DNA from: Desulfurococcaceae archaeon UBA285
GTDB lineage: Archaea; Thermoproteota; Thermoprotei_A; Sulfolobales; Desulfurococcaceae
DNA length: 19,129 nt
Assembly (NCBI GenBank): GCA_002495025.1
Contig: DADP01000030.1
Location: forward strand, 452 to 19,580
Direction of reading: 5' to 3'
A program made the position numbers and the translations under genes. Below are positions 6,950-14,972 of the stretch, in pieces. The notes under the pieces are model-generated. The model did not search any database and was not told the origin of the DNA. It worked only from the letters and a program-made list of their open reading frames with translations. Numbering within the stretch: position 1 is the stretch's first letter; every line of letters begins with the position of its first letter.

Positions 6950-9163
6950 CTACATCTTCCTGAGTTTGGGGAATCCAAGTATATCCATTAACTCTGAGAG
7001 GAGTATTAAAGTCATTACTGTAATAGCCGCTCTCGTATACTTTTTGTTTTCATCTTTCTCCGAGACAACAGGGTATTTCTCGTAGAATTTATTGAAGTCT
7101 AATGCTAGGTTTAAAGCATACTCTAATATCTTGTTGGGGCTCATTTCACTATATGCCTGTCTCAGTATACTTGGATATTTGAATATGTCTTCTACTAGTT
7201 TCTTTTCTTCAATTGTGAGTTCAGTTCCAACTATTCTACTAGTTAATCCAAGTGCTTTTTCAACGACTTGTCCCGGGTTGTCGAGGAATTCCAGTCCCCA
7301 TAAATTCCTTACTACTCCCTGTGCTCGTACAAATGCATATTGTATTATTGTACCATATTCTACTTCGCCTATTTTCTCCGGGTTGAATACTAGTACTTTA
7401 GATGGGTCTACAGAAACCAGTATTGCTCTTACATTTGAAACAGCTAGTTTTTCAGCTATTTCAACTGAGTCTTCTAGTTTTACACTTGACTGTTTCTCGA
7501 ATAGTTTCTTTAAAATATTTGTTTTAGCGTCGACGAGCATTTCATCGATTGTATAGTATACTCCTCTCCTACCACTCATTCTCATTCCTTTTAAGTGTAC
7601 CATTTCATATGCAAAGTGGTGTAAATTATCTGCTTCCTGCTCGTATCCCAAGAGGTATAGTACTGCTTTTAATTGTTTCTGCTCACGTGTCTGCTCAATA
7701 GCTATTACATTGTATACCCTCCGCGCACCCAGTTCTCTAAACTTGTAGAGTGTATAAGCAATATCACGTGTAACATATAGAGTTGTACCATCACTTCTAC
7801 GTACTATAAACCTTCCAGCTCTATCGGGATAGAATAACTTCAATACTTTTTCATTCACTTCGGCTGCATAATCCAGGTTTACTTCTATAGCACCGCCTTC
7901 AATTGTTTTAGCATAACCTTTTTTCAACAACTCTTCTACTATTTCATGTGCTGTTTTTACTACTTCGGGGTTTGATTCAAAGTCGAATCCATTAAAGTAT
8001 ATTCCTATACTACTGAGTGTTTCCTTGAACCCGTTTAATACGGGTTCTATAACTCTTCTAAATAAGCTTATTGTCTCAGAATCTCCACTCTCAGCTAGCT
8101 GCATCAACTTGTTTATTTCTTCTTCTGCTTCTCGGTAATCTCTAATACTTGCTTTGAGTGCTGAGTGTAATTCAGGATATTGTATTGCAAGTCTGGCTTC
8201 GGCTTTTGCGAAATCTATGTATTCTGAGAGTTCAGCTTTATACTCTTCTATTAGGTTTTTCAACTCGGTTATTAAGGGGTTTTGAGTGGTTTTACTAGTT
8301 TTCTTTATCTCTCTATAGATATCTCTTATTTTCTTTATGTTGAATCTATAGTTTTTCCTCCATGATATACTACAAAATTCAAAGCATAGTTCTCTAGGGA
8401 TTCCTTCTAGTCTGCCTTCGAGGCATGGATTACATAAACTACTTGTTTTCTCGATGATTTGATTGATTTTATCTCGTAGTTTCTTTTCTAGTTTGTTTTT
8501 CTCTATGAGGATGTTTGTAAGAGCATATATTGCTCCATACCAGTGGTCTGGTTTAATACTGCTTGGTATACTGATACCGCTGGATTCAACTATTTTAGCA
8601 CCATATACTAGTGTTGCTACTTGTCTACCCATATCGTTTACGTAAAACCTTGTCTCCACATTGAATCCTAGTTTACTGAGTAGTCTTGCAAAAGTATCTC
8701 CTACAACACTATTTCTACCGCTACCTATGTGGAGTGGGTGTACTGGGTTGGCACTAGTATGTTCAACTACTACTTTCTCGCCGTTTCCCACTCTCTCTAG
8801 TTCTCTAAATATCTTCCCGGTAAAGTAGTCTTCTACGAGTTTTCTAAGTATTCCATGGTAGTTAATAGTTATATTCAAGTATCCATTTACAAATTCTACT
8901 TTTTCAACCCAGCATTCATCACGTGTAGAAGAATATAATTCAGTTGCAAGTAGAGAGCCTATTTCACTCCACTTTGAACGCTCAGTGTTTTTCAGTAGAG
9001 GGTGGACTGCTATTCCAAAATCACCCATTTTGGGGTCGGGGGTTGGAGCAATCTTTAATCTACCAGTATTAATCAAGTCAACTACTATTGATTTATCAAT
9101 ACCTAACACTCTTGCCACTACTTCGGGTAGTTTATCAACTACACAGCGCCATGATTCACTCAT
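6950..9163 (-). CDS. argS: arginyl-tRNA synthetase
   Basis: This class I synthetase charges tRNA-Arg. The N-terminal domain (about 1-125) precedes EHTSANPVHPLHIGSGRNS (134-152), where the HIGH signature reads HIGS. TRFYVNDMGRQVATL (171-185) is typical of ArgRS. The KMSKS region reads MRMSGRRG (527-534). The C-terminal anticodon-binding domain carries YAFVRAQGVVRN and ends in LSELMDILGF, as in ArgRS. At 737 residues it is about 100 longer than most. The extra material lies roughly at 220-345, is highly charged and helical, and contains C244, C247, C260 and C264 (C-x2-C-x12-C-x3-C), which could bind zinc. The start is ATG 9163 with a TATA-like box at 9192-9201, giving a leader of only about 7 nt. 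It heads argS-eamA-moeA-thiL. Confidence 0.95.
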   Translation of the reverse strand: MSESWRCVVDKLPEVVARVLGIDKSIVVDLINTGRLKIAPTPDPKMGDFGIAVHPLLKNTERSKWSEIGSLLATELYSSTRDECWVEKVEFVNGYLNITINYHGILRKLVEDYFTGKIFRELERVGNGEKVVVEHTSANPVHPLHIGSGRNSVVGDTFARLLSKLGFNVETRFYVNDMGRQVATLVYGAKIVESSGISIPSSIKPDHWYGAIYALTNILIEKNKLEKKLRDKINQIIEKTSSLCNPCLEGRLEGIPRELCFEFCSISWRKNYRFNIKKIRDIYREIKKTSKTTQNPLITELKNLIEEYKAELSEYIDFAKAEARLAIQYPELHSALKASIRDYREAEEEINKLMQLAESGDSETISLFRRVIEPVLNGFKETLSSIGIYFNGFDFESNPEVVKTAHEIVEELLKKGYAKTIEGGAIEVNLDYAAEVNEKVLKLFYPDRAGRFIVRRSDGTTLYVTRDIAYTLYKFRELGARRVYNVIAIEQTREQKQLKAVLYLLGYEQEADNLHHFAYEMVHLKGMRMSGRRGVYYTIDEMLVDAKTNILKKLFEKQSSVKLEDSVEIAEKLAVSNVRAILVSVDPSKVLVFNPEKIGEVEYGTIIQYAFVRAQGVVRNLWGLEFLDNPGQVVEKALGLTSRIVGTELTIEEKKLVEDIFKYPSILRQAYSEMSPNKILEYALNLALDFNKFYEKYPVVSEKDENKKYTRAAITVMTLILLSELMDILGFPKLRKM

Positions 9164-9191
9164 AGATGCCCCCAGTGCTTCTAAACGTGAA

Positions 9192-9201
9192 TAATAATTA
9201 A
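9192..9201 (-). promoter_or_regulatory. TATA box candidate of argS
   Basis: TTAATTATTA on the minus strand is centred about 34 nt upstream of the ATG at 9163, which predicts transcription starting near 9170. It would be the main promoter of the argS operon. Confidence 0.45.
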
Positions 9202-9229
9202 GGAGTTATTAAGGCTCGTAGAGGAGTTA
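9201..9229. repeat. tandem 8-bp repeat AGGAGTTA next to the argS TATA box
   Basis: AGGAGTTA occurs at 9201-9208 and again at 9222-9229, exactly 21 bp apart, about two helical turns. The promoter-proximal copy touches the argS TATA box. The distal copy also belongs to a small inverted repeat, GAGT (9224-9227) facing ACTC (9233-9236). This could be a transcription-factor site. Chance is possible in such AT-rich DNA. Confidence 0.35.
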
Positions 9230-9242
9230 AATACTCTGGTTT

Positions 9243-9247
9243 AAAAA
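9243..9247 (-). terminator. U-tract terminator candidate after GAPOR
   Basis: Five consecutive T residues on the minus strand begin 18 nt after the GAPOR stop codon (9266-9268). Archaeal RNA polymerase terminates on short U-tracts without a hairpin. Evidence is limited to the tract and its position. Confidence 0.35.
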
Positions 9248-9265
9248 GATCTGAGGGAAGTAAGA

Positions 9266-11242
9266 CTATTGTACTCCAAGCACTTCTTCGACTTTCTTGT
9301 AGAATCTAGTCCACCATTCTTCAGCGGCTGCATACATATCTTTCTTGAATAACTCAGCCCACTTGGAGTTGCCGTATTCTTCAGCTGCTTTAGCCATGAA
9401 TTCAACTATGCGTTTTGAATCCCACATTTTCGGTGTTGCACCAGCGAGTTTCTGGTATTTGGCTATCTGTATATAGGTTTTCTTTGCTCTATCTAGAGCT
9501 CCAGGTAATCCATAGTACTTCTCGAGTATAATGGGCATTGTCTTCTCAGCCCATCCCCTGTGGAATCTACACATACCTAGATTTTCAATCATTAATTCAT
9601 AGAATGCCCTCTCTAGTGATTTAACAGCGAATTCTTCTGGCTCCATGAATACTCCACTATATACAGTCCAGTATTTTCCAAGTACGTATAGTGGTGCTAC
9701 TAAGCCGGGTGTCCAATAATAGTTTGGCGATATATGTCCATTCTCACCGAATACAGCGTAGACCGGTAGATCGCTGAATTTAATCTTCCTCGAAGCTACT
9801 CTATCAGCATACATAACATCGAGTATTTTAGCAGCATCTCTAACACCTCTCTCAGCAATGAGTCTTAATAGTGGATTTGCACCAAATGCTAGTTTCTCTA
9901 CTAATTCAACAGCTAATTTCGCATTCCAAGCAGAAGTTTCTAGTGATATCTTCTCAGGGTCTAGTACGGGTGTACCGCTAATACCTACTTCTTCTGGCTT
10001 TAAGAGGCCTCTGCTTACAGCTTCAAATATAAAGCCTATTATGTATCCTAGTTCAATCGCGTCAAACCCGTAGGCGTCGGCTACTTCTACTACTCTCTCA
10101 GCGTCGTGTACGTCGAATACTCCAATGAATGGACCTAGACCATTGTATGGCTCGTAGTCGCTCTTATATTTTCCTTTTCTAACTTTCTTACATGCTAGTG
10201 GACATGGTTCTCCACATGTCTTCCAGCTCTTAGTGGCAATGGCTTCTTGGTTGAACTTTTCCCACATATACTTCATTATTAATCCATGTAGTTTCTGTCT
10301 AACCTCTTTGCTTGCATATATCATATTCCAGTGTAGCATTGGTGTTGTTACTCCTAGGTGTGGATAGTTACCGCCAAATGTACCTCCAGTATTGAGTTTT
10401 GAATCATATCTATACTTAGAACCCGTCTCGATAACTATTTGTGGATATGGTTTACTCATTAACTCTGTATATAACTTGTTTAAAGCCGAGATATCTAGTA
10501 GTTCAGCTGGTTGATTCTTTGAGCGATCATAGGTTCCACCATATACAACAGCTACTACACCATGTGCTTTCAACAGTACACTTCCACCACCAGCTCTAGC
10601 AGCAAAGTCTTCGCTTCCATAGTCTATTCTACCCTTTACAATAGTTAGTGATGCCAGTGCACCATTATTTGAGTAATACGCTGCTGGACCCACTAGTATA
10701 CTCCTACTTGAATACTTAGTATAGAAGTCTCTATACTCGTCTAGCAAGTATTCTTGTAGTGCATATATTCCACGGTGTCCTCTATACTCCCTCCATATAC
10801 TAAATAGTTTTTCTTGTTTAATCTCGTAGAACTCTACTTTTGGTTCTCCACTGCCTTCATCAAATACTTTTACAATTAACGGCTCACTACTCTGGCCTAT
10901 AAATACTAGTGCATCAGCATTTACATTGAATTGAAATGCTGCTCCACCCATAGCAGATACGTGGAGACCATGTGTCATCGGGCTTCTAAATACAGCTATA
11001 AACCTGTGTACGCCGTAGAGTTTTGTACCGGCTAGTATTCCCGCTCCGAGAACTAGTGCATTGTCTGGGTGGTAGACTGGTTTTCTCCAGGATTCAAATC
11101 TCTCGAGGTGTAGTTTTACTCCTAGTTCTACAGGCCCCATTACTTCATCTATACTGTATTCTTCAATCCAACTAGTTTTCTTTGACGTGTCAATAAAAAT
11201 AGCTCGATAAGTCTTCTTAGCACTATTCAAATCAATCCCCAT
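9266..11242 (-). CDS. gor: glyceraldehyde-3-phosphate:ferredoxin oxidoreductase (tungsten GAPOR)
   Basis: GAPOR oxidises glyceraldehyde 3-phosphate to 3-phosphoglycerate while reducing ferredoxin, replacing GAPDH plus PGK in archaeal glycolysis. The 658-residue length matches the Pyrococcus enzyme (about 653). Features shared with that enzyme as I recall it: FRSPMTHGLHVSAMGGAA (85-102), WREYRG..GIYALQEYLLD (150-168), VGPAA (184-188), GSEDFAARAGGGSVLLKAH (209-227), LNTGGTFGGNYP (283-294) and MKYMWEKFNQE (323-333). TCGEPCPLACKKVRKG starts at 342. C343, C347, C351 and C558 should hold the 4Fe-4S cluster beside the tungstopterin. It is cytosolic, with no signal peptide. The C-x3-C-x3-C spacing and GGTFGGNYP favour GAPOR over AOR or FOR. 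It needs a pterin cofactor, for which moeA lies downstream on the same strand. It diverges from an ABC importer. Confidence 0.92.
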   Translation of the reverse strand: MGIDLNSAKKTYRAIFIDTSKKTSWIEEYSIDEVMGPVELGVKLHLERFESWRKPVYHPDNALVLGAGILAGTKLYGVHRFIAVFRSPMTHGLHVSAMGGAAFQFNVNADALVFIGQSSEPLIVKVFDEGSGEPKVEFYEIKQEKLFSIWREYRGHRGIYALQEYLLDEYRDFYTKYSSRSILVGPAAYYSNNGALASLTIVKGRIDYGSEDFAARAGGGSVLLKAHGVVAVVYGGTYDRSKNQPAELLDISALNKLYTELMSKPYPQIVIETGSKYRYDSKLNTGGTFGGNYPHLGVTTPMLHWNMIYASKEVRQKLHGLIMKYMWEKFNQEAIATKSWKTCGEPCPLACKKVRKGKYKSDYEPYNGLGPFIGVFDVHDAERVVEVADAYGFDAIELGYIIGFIFEAVSRGLLKPEEVGISGTPVLDPEKISLETSAWNAKLAVELVEKLAFGANPLLRLIAERGVRDAAKILDVMYADRVASRKIKFSDLPVYAVFGENGHISPNYYWTPGLVAPLYVLGKYWTVYSGVFMEPEEFAVKSLERAFYELMIENLGMCRFHRGWAEKTMPIILEKYYGLPGALDRAKKTYIQIAKYQKLAGATPKMWDSKRIVEFMAKAAEEYGNSKWAELFKKDMYAAAEEWWTRFYKKVEEVLGVQ

Positions 11243-11263
11243 AACTATTCTTTGAAGACAAGC

Positions 11264-11274
11264 TTTTAAATTTA
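11264..11274 (-). promoter_or_regulatory. TATA box of gor (leaderless transcript)
   Basis: TAAATTTAAAA on the minus strand is centred 27 nt upstream of the ATG at 11242, the ideal archaeal TATA-to-start distance. The mRNA should begin at or next to the start codon. Confidence 0.6.
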
Positions 11275-11289
11275 GATTTTGAGGTCAAA

Positions 11290-11299
11290 TGAGTACTCA
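11290..11299. promoter_or_regulatory. 10-bp palindrome TGAGTACTCA, candidate operator
   Basis: This is a perfect 10-bp palindrome midway between the GAPOR and ABC-importer TATA boxes. Archaeal dimeric regulators commonly bind such sites. No binding protein can be named from this window. Confidence 0.35.
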
Positions 11300-11370
11300 A
11301 TGTAGATTTTTAAACAAACAAATAAATGAGAAGACATGGTTTTTTACTAATGAAGTTTTTAATGAAATTC

Positions 11371-11379
11371 TATTTAAAA
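11371..11379 (+). promoter_or_regulatory. TATA box candidate of the ABC importer operon
   Basis: TATTTAAAA at 11371-11379 predicts transcription starting near 11400. That is downstream of the in-frame starts at 11289, 11382 and 11394 and leaves GTG 11424 as the first usable start, with a leader of about 20 nt. Confidence 0.5.
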
Positions 11380-11423
11380 GCATGGATTTTATAGTGATTA
11401 AAAGACAGGGTAGGGATGTAGAA

Positions 11424-13049
11424 GTGAAGATTAAGACTCCCCTCTTAATAGGAATTGGGGTTATAATAATAGTATTAATCCTAGTAGTAACTCTACTACC
11501 AAATCTAACCCAGAAACCAACACCTCAAAGAATTCTTGTTTATGCATACAATGATAAAATCACTGGAATAGACCCAAGTATAGAAGATGACACTGGCCTC
11601 GTCGTGCTTGGATCAATATATGAAACACTAACATACTACGATTATAAAACAGGCGAGGTAAAGCCAAGACTAGCAGTTAACTGGTCTTCAAATGAAGATG
11701 GAACAGAGTGGATTTTCCACCTTAGACAAGGCGTTGTATTCCACGATGGAACACCATTTAATGCAACAGCTGTCAAACTAAGTATTGAAAGAGCTAGAGA
11801 TATTTATCGCGAGACTGGTAGAGGCATGGGTTATATATGGGATGCAGTAGAAGAAATCGAAGTAATTGATGAATACACTATTAAATTCAAGTTGTCTTAC
11901 CCCCAGAGATTAGATCTATTGGCAAGTGCATCTTACTCAGCATATATTTTCTCTCCAAGTGTACTGGAAAAAGCAGGCGTTGACAACTACATGGACCGGG
12001 CTCTAGAAGAATGGTTTAATAATGGAAACGCTATTGGATCAGGCCCCTATAAACTAGTATCATATGATCCACAGAAAGAAGTCAAATTAGAGAAGTTCAA
12101 AGAGTGGTGGGGTTGGAGTATTATTAAAAACGATAATGCACCCGACGTAGTAATAATAAAAGTAGTCGTTGACCCCTCAGCACAATACAATGGACTACTA
12201 AGTGGCGAAGTAGATATTGCATGTAGTGTACCACGAGAAACAATAAAATCACTACTTGATAGAGGATATAAAGTAATCAATTTATCAACATACCATAACT
12301 TCGTATTGTTCTTTAACACTAAGAGATATCCAACTAATATAACAGAGTTTAGACTAGCAATTGCACACGCAATAGACTTAAATAGAGTTGTTTTAGAAGC
12401 CCTTCTAGGTATAGGTAGAGTAGCTAGTGGTGTTGTACCACATGGTTTCCCGGGACACATAGAGGGATTAACATATGAGTACAATCTAGATAAAGCAAGA
12501 GAAATACTAGCAAAATCCGGCGTGTCTACACCTATTAAAATAGAACTATTATACCAGGTAGACTATGAAGAAACAAGAGCGTTTGCAACAATATTCAAAA
12601 CCATTATGGCAGAATTAGGTATAGAAGTAGAGTTAAATCCACAAGACTGGGCCCGTTTAAAAGACATAGCTAAAGGAGTATGGGAAAACCCAGAGGAAAC
12701 ACCACACCTCATAATAGCTGATTGGTGGCCTACAATACCATCGCCATTTGACTTCCTATATACAATGTTCCACAGTGAGTCAAAAGAGTGGAATTTCGCT
12801 GGTTTTGAAAACCCAGAATTCGACGAGCTAATAGAAGAAGCTTGGTTGACAGAGGGAGTAGACTATAGAAAAGCAATAGAGTTGTATAAAGAAGCACAAT
12901 TAATACTCTATAATGAAGTAGTAGCTATTGGATTATGGGATGAAATACGCCCATATGTATATTCAACTCGAGTATATATACCCGAGGACGCTTTAAACCC
13001 ACTATATACATTTGTAATTAGATTTGAACTAGTTGAGGTAAGGTCATAG
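11424..13049 (+). CDS. ABC transporter substrate-binding protein, family 5 (Opp/Dpp type)
   Basis: This is the extracytoplasmic receptor of a five-gene importer. From GTG 11424 the protein has 541 residues and begins MKIKTPLLIG, followed by a hydrophobic stretch to about residue 26. This is a clean signal peptide or N-terminal membrane anchor; no lipobox cysteine is seen. The family-5 fold shows in ITGIDPSIEDDTGLVVLGSI, WIFHLRQGVVFHDGTPFNA (the SBP_bac_5 signature), AIGSGPYKLVSY, FNTKRYP..FRLAIAHAIDLN and WWPTIPSPFDFLYTMFH. The open frame continues upstream to ATG 11289, but the added 45 residues are hydrophilic, precede the signal segment and overlap the likely promoter. ATG 11382 is another alternative. 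GGGTAGGG at 11408-11415 serves as a ribosome site. Ligands of archaeal members include peptides and oligosaccharides; the divergent GAPOR gene hints at sugars (inference). Confidence 0.92.
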   Translation: MKIKTPLLIGIGVIIIVLILVVTLLPNLTQKPTPQRILVYAYNDKITGIDPSIEDDTGLVVLGSIYETLTYYDYKTGEVKPRLAVNWSSNEDGTEWIFHLRQGVVFHDGTPFNATAVKLSIERARDIYRETGRGMGYIWDAVEEIEVIDEYTIKFKLSYPQRLDLLASASYSAYIFSPSVLEKAGVDNYMDRALEEWFNNGNAIGSGPYKLVSYDPQKEVKLEKFKEWWGWSIIKNDNAPDVVIIKVVVDPSAQYNGLLSGEVDIACSVPRETIKSLLDRGYKVINLSTYHNFVLFFNTKRYPTNITEFRLAIAHAIDLNRVVLEALLGIGRVASGVVPHGFPGHIEGLTYEYNLDKAREILAKSGVSTPIKIELLYQVDYEETRAFATIFKTIMAELGIEVELNPQDWARLKDIAKGVWENPEETPHLIIADWWPTIPSPFDFLYTMFHSESKEWNFAGFENPEFDELIEEAWLTEGVDYRKAIELYKEAQLILYNEVVAIGLWDEIRPYVYSTRVYIPEDALNPLYTFVIRFELVEVRS

Positions 13050-13051
13050 AA

Positions 13052-14083
13052 TTGCCAATAAGCCTCAACTATGTATTAAAAAGAACTTTTTTGTCTATTC
13101 TCATAGTTATTGGAGTAATTGTTTTTACATATACACTACTCATAATTACTCCTGGTGATCCAGCTGTAAAATGGGCCGGCAATCCACGTGGCCCTAAAGC
13201 ACATGAAGCAGTAGAACTTGCTAGGCGCGAGTTGGGATTGGATCAACCAATATATATTCAAATAGCTAGATTCATATATAATGTTTTCACTGGAAATCTC
13301 GGATTGAGTATTGCATATAAAATACCTGTTACACAAGTTGTATACTCAGGGTTTACATCTACACTTGAACTCCTCTTGTTTACATATATACTCGCTGTCC
13401 CTGTAGGAGTATTGTTGGGGTTGTATTCAGCTCTTCGTAGAGGAAGTAGTATTGACGGGTTTATTCAATCATTTAGTGTTGTATTAGCTAGTACTCCAAC
13501 TTTTTGGCTTGCAACTATAATTGTACTCGTAATATATTCTACCACGGGTTTTCTCCCATATGGGCGTGTTTCAAGTAAACTAGAAATAACAACTGGTTTT
13601 CAAAGTATCACGGGGTTTTACTTGTTAGACTCATTGTTACAAGGGAATATACCGGTTTTCCTCGATGTATTAACCAGGCTTATTCCACCAGCACTAGCAA
13701 TATCTGTCTATCCACTTGGAGTTATTACAAGAGTTACTCGTACTTTAATAGCAGAAGCACTACTTGAAGACTATGTAAAAGCGGGTGTTGCATGGGGTGT
13801 TAATAGAACAACTATACTCAAACACTTTGTATTTAGGAGTATTATACCTCCAATAATACAGACATCTGGATTAGCCTTTGTCTACAGCATGGTTGACGCC
13901 ATGGTTGTTGAAAGCCTTGTATTTGGTAGACCGGGGCTTGGAAGTATACTTCTAGATGCACTACATAAAGCAGATTTTAGAGTTGCCTTGGCTCTTGTAA
14001 TCTACTTGACAATATTCTACATTATTGTAAATACACTTGTAGATATAATACAGGCAATAATTGATCCAAGGGTGAAATTGTAA
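13052..14083 (+). CDS. ABC transporter permease, DppB/OppB type
   Basis: This is the first of two membrane subunits forming the import channel. It has 343 residues and about six membrane helices. The N-terminus LKRTFLSILIVIGVIVFTYT followed by TPGDPA is typical of OppB/DppB. GLDQPIYIQIARFIYNVFTGNLG (62-84) and the cytoplasmic EAA loop EDYVKAGVAWGVNRTTILKH (239-258), which docks on the ATPases, are clear. The helix ending FGRPGLGSILLDAL is also characteristic. The start is TTG, 2 nt after the binding-protein stop, with GAGGT/AGGT just upstream inside that gene, so translation is probably coupled. Membrane helices between about 186 and 206 are interrupted by a longer extracellular loop, usual for the family. 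Confidence 0.93.
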   Translation: MPISLNYVLKRTFLSILIVIGVIVFTYTLLIITPGDPAVKWAGNPRGPKAHEAVELARRELGLDQPIYIQIARFIYNVFTGNLGLSIAYKIPVTQVVYSGFTSTLELLLFTYILAVPVGVLLGLYSALRRGSSIDGFIQSFSVVLASTPTFWLATIIVLVIYSTTGFLPYGRVSSKLEITTGFQSITGFYLLDSLLQGNIPVFLDVLTRLIPPALAISVYPLGVITRVTRTLIAEALLEDYVKAGVAWGVNRTTILKHFVFRSIIPPIIQTSGLAFVYSMVDAMVVESLVFGRPGLGSILLDALHKADFRVALALVIYLTIFYIIVNTLVDIIQAIIDPRVKL

Positions 14084-14084
14084 A

Positions 14085-14972
14085 GTGGACTTATCACGAT
14101 TAATACAGAGAAATCTCAAAAAGACTCGTTTTATAATTGGCGTAGTAATTACAACATTTATATTATTTCTCGCATTGTTTTCACCATGGATAGCACCATA
14201 TCCTCGTGAAGGATATGGATATGTACCCTTGGAATACGAGAATAGAAAACTCCAACCACCTTCATTAAACCATTTATTTGGTACAGATGTGCTTGGTAGA
14301 GACTTGTTTTCTAGAATAGCTATTGGTGCTTCAACAGCTATAATTCAAGCATTTACAGTGATCTTTTTGAGTCTATTAATTGGACTCTTCGCGGGTATTT
14401 CAGCAGCTTATTTTAAAGGCGTTGTTGAACTAGTATTGAATTATTTAATAGAGCTCTTTATGGCTATACCAGCTATAGTAATAGCTTTGTTTTTAAGATT
14501 GAGTACGGGGCCGGGACTCCACGTAGTTATTATTTCACTAGTTACAACGTGGTGGGCGTGGTATGCAAGAATAACATATGTATATGCTAAAAGCATTGTA
14601 GAAATGGATTATGTTGTCCTCGCAAAATTATCTGGTTTAAGTGATTTGAAAATCATTGAAAGACACGTATTGAGAAATATCATCCAGCCCATTACAGTCC
14701 AGGCGATATCAGACCTGGGAAGCGCGCTTCTCGAAGCATCTGCTATAAACTTCATGGGGCTTGGACTACCACCAGGACACCCAGACTGGGGTGTTATACT
14801 CTACGAGGGTATTACAAGTCTCAGTCTTGAAGCATTTATACGTGCTCCATGGCTAGTTGTATTTCCCGGTTTATTTATATTGATTACAACACTAGGGTTT
14901 ACTCTAATAGCTGATCCTCTACGAGAAGACCTAGATCCAAGGTTGAGAAGAAGGTGGAGGCTGTGGTTCTAG
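14085..14972 (+). CDS. ABC transporter permease, DppC/OppC type
   Basis: This is the second channel subunit, 295 residues. An N-terminal helix (about 15-37) is followed by the DppC hallmark HLFGTDVLGRDLFSRI (63-78). The EAA loop is DYVVLAKLSGLSDLKIIERH (175-194), and EASAINFMGLGLPPGHPDWG (217-236) follows. The C-terminal helix ends in ADPLREDLDPRLRRR, the standard OppC/DppC tail. The GTG start lies 1 nt after the dppB-like stop, with GGTG 10 nt upstream. The 3' end overlaps the start of the first ATPase gene. It forms a heterodimer with the preceding permease. Confidence 0.93.
   Translation: MDLSRLIQRNLKKTRFIIGVVITTFILFLALFSPWIAPYPREGYGYVPLEYENRKLQPPSLNHLFGTDVLGRDLFSRIAIGASTAIIQAFTVIFLSLLIGLFAGISAAYFKGVVELVLNYLIELFMAIPAIVIALFLRLSTGPGLHVVIISLVTTWWAWYARITYVYAKSIVEMDYVVLAKLSGLSDLKIIERHVLRNIIQPITVQAISDLGSALLEASAINFMGLGLPPGHPDWGVILYEGITSLSLEAFIRAPWLVVFPGLFILITTLGFTLIADPLREDLDPRLRRRWRLWF
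14951..14957 (+). promoter_or_regulatory. Shine-Dalgarno AAGGTGG deciding the first ATPase start
   Basis: AAGGTGG ends 5 nt before GTG 14963. The alternative GTG at 14954 is part of the motif itself, so 14963 is favoured. Confidence 0.55.

Larger units (their letters stand above)
11254..11343. repeat. two sets of direct repeats in the GAPOR/ABC divergent spacer
   Basis: GAAGACAAGCTTTT (11254-11267) recurs as GAAGACATGGTTTT (11330-11343), 12 of 14 identical. TAGATTTT occurs at 11273-11280 and 11303-11310, exactly 30 bp apart. Both sets lie between the start codons of the divergent units and could be operator sites. The AT-richness raises the chance expectation. Confidence 0.35.

Noticed and set aside
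7092..7556. Plus-strand open frame of 154 codons opposite argS
   Set aside because: The argS reading frame is conserved here; the antisense translation is low-complexity and motif-free.
9266..11242. Calling the tungsten enzyme a general aldehyde or formaldehyde ferredoxin oxidoreductase
   Set aside because: The C-x3-C-x3-C spacing, LNTGGTFGGNYP and the TCGEPCPLACKK region match GAPOR, as does the length.
12047..12484. Minus-strand open frame of 145 codons opposite the binding protein
   Set aside because: It is a shadow of the family-5 binding protein frame; no domain or ribosome site is evident.
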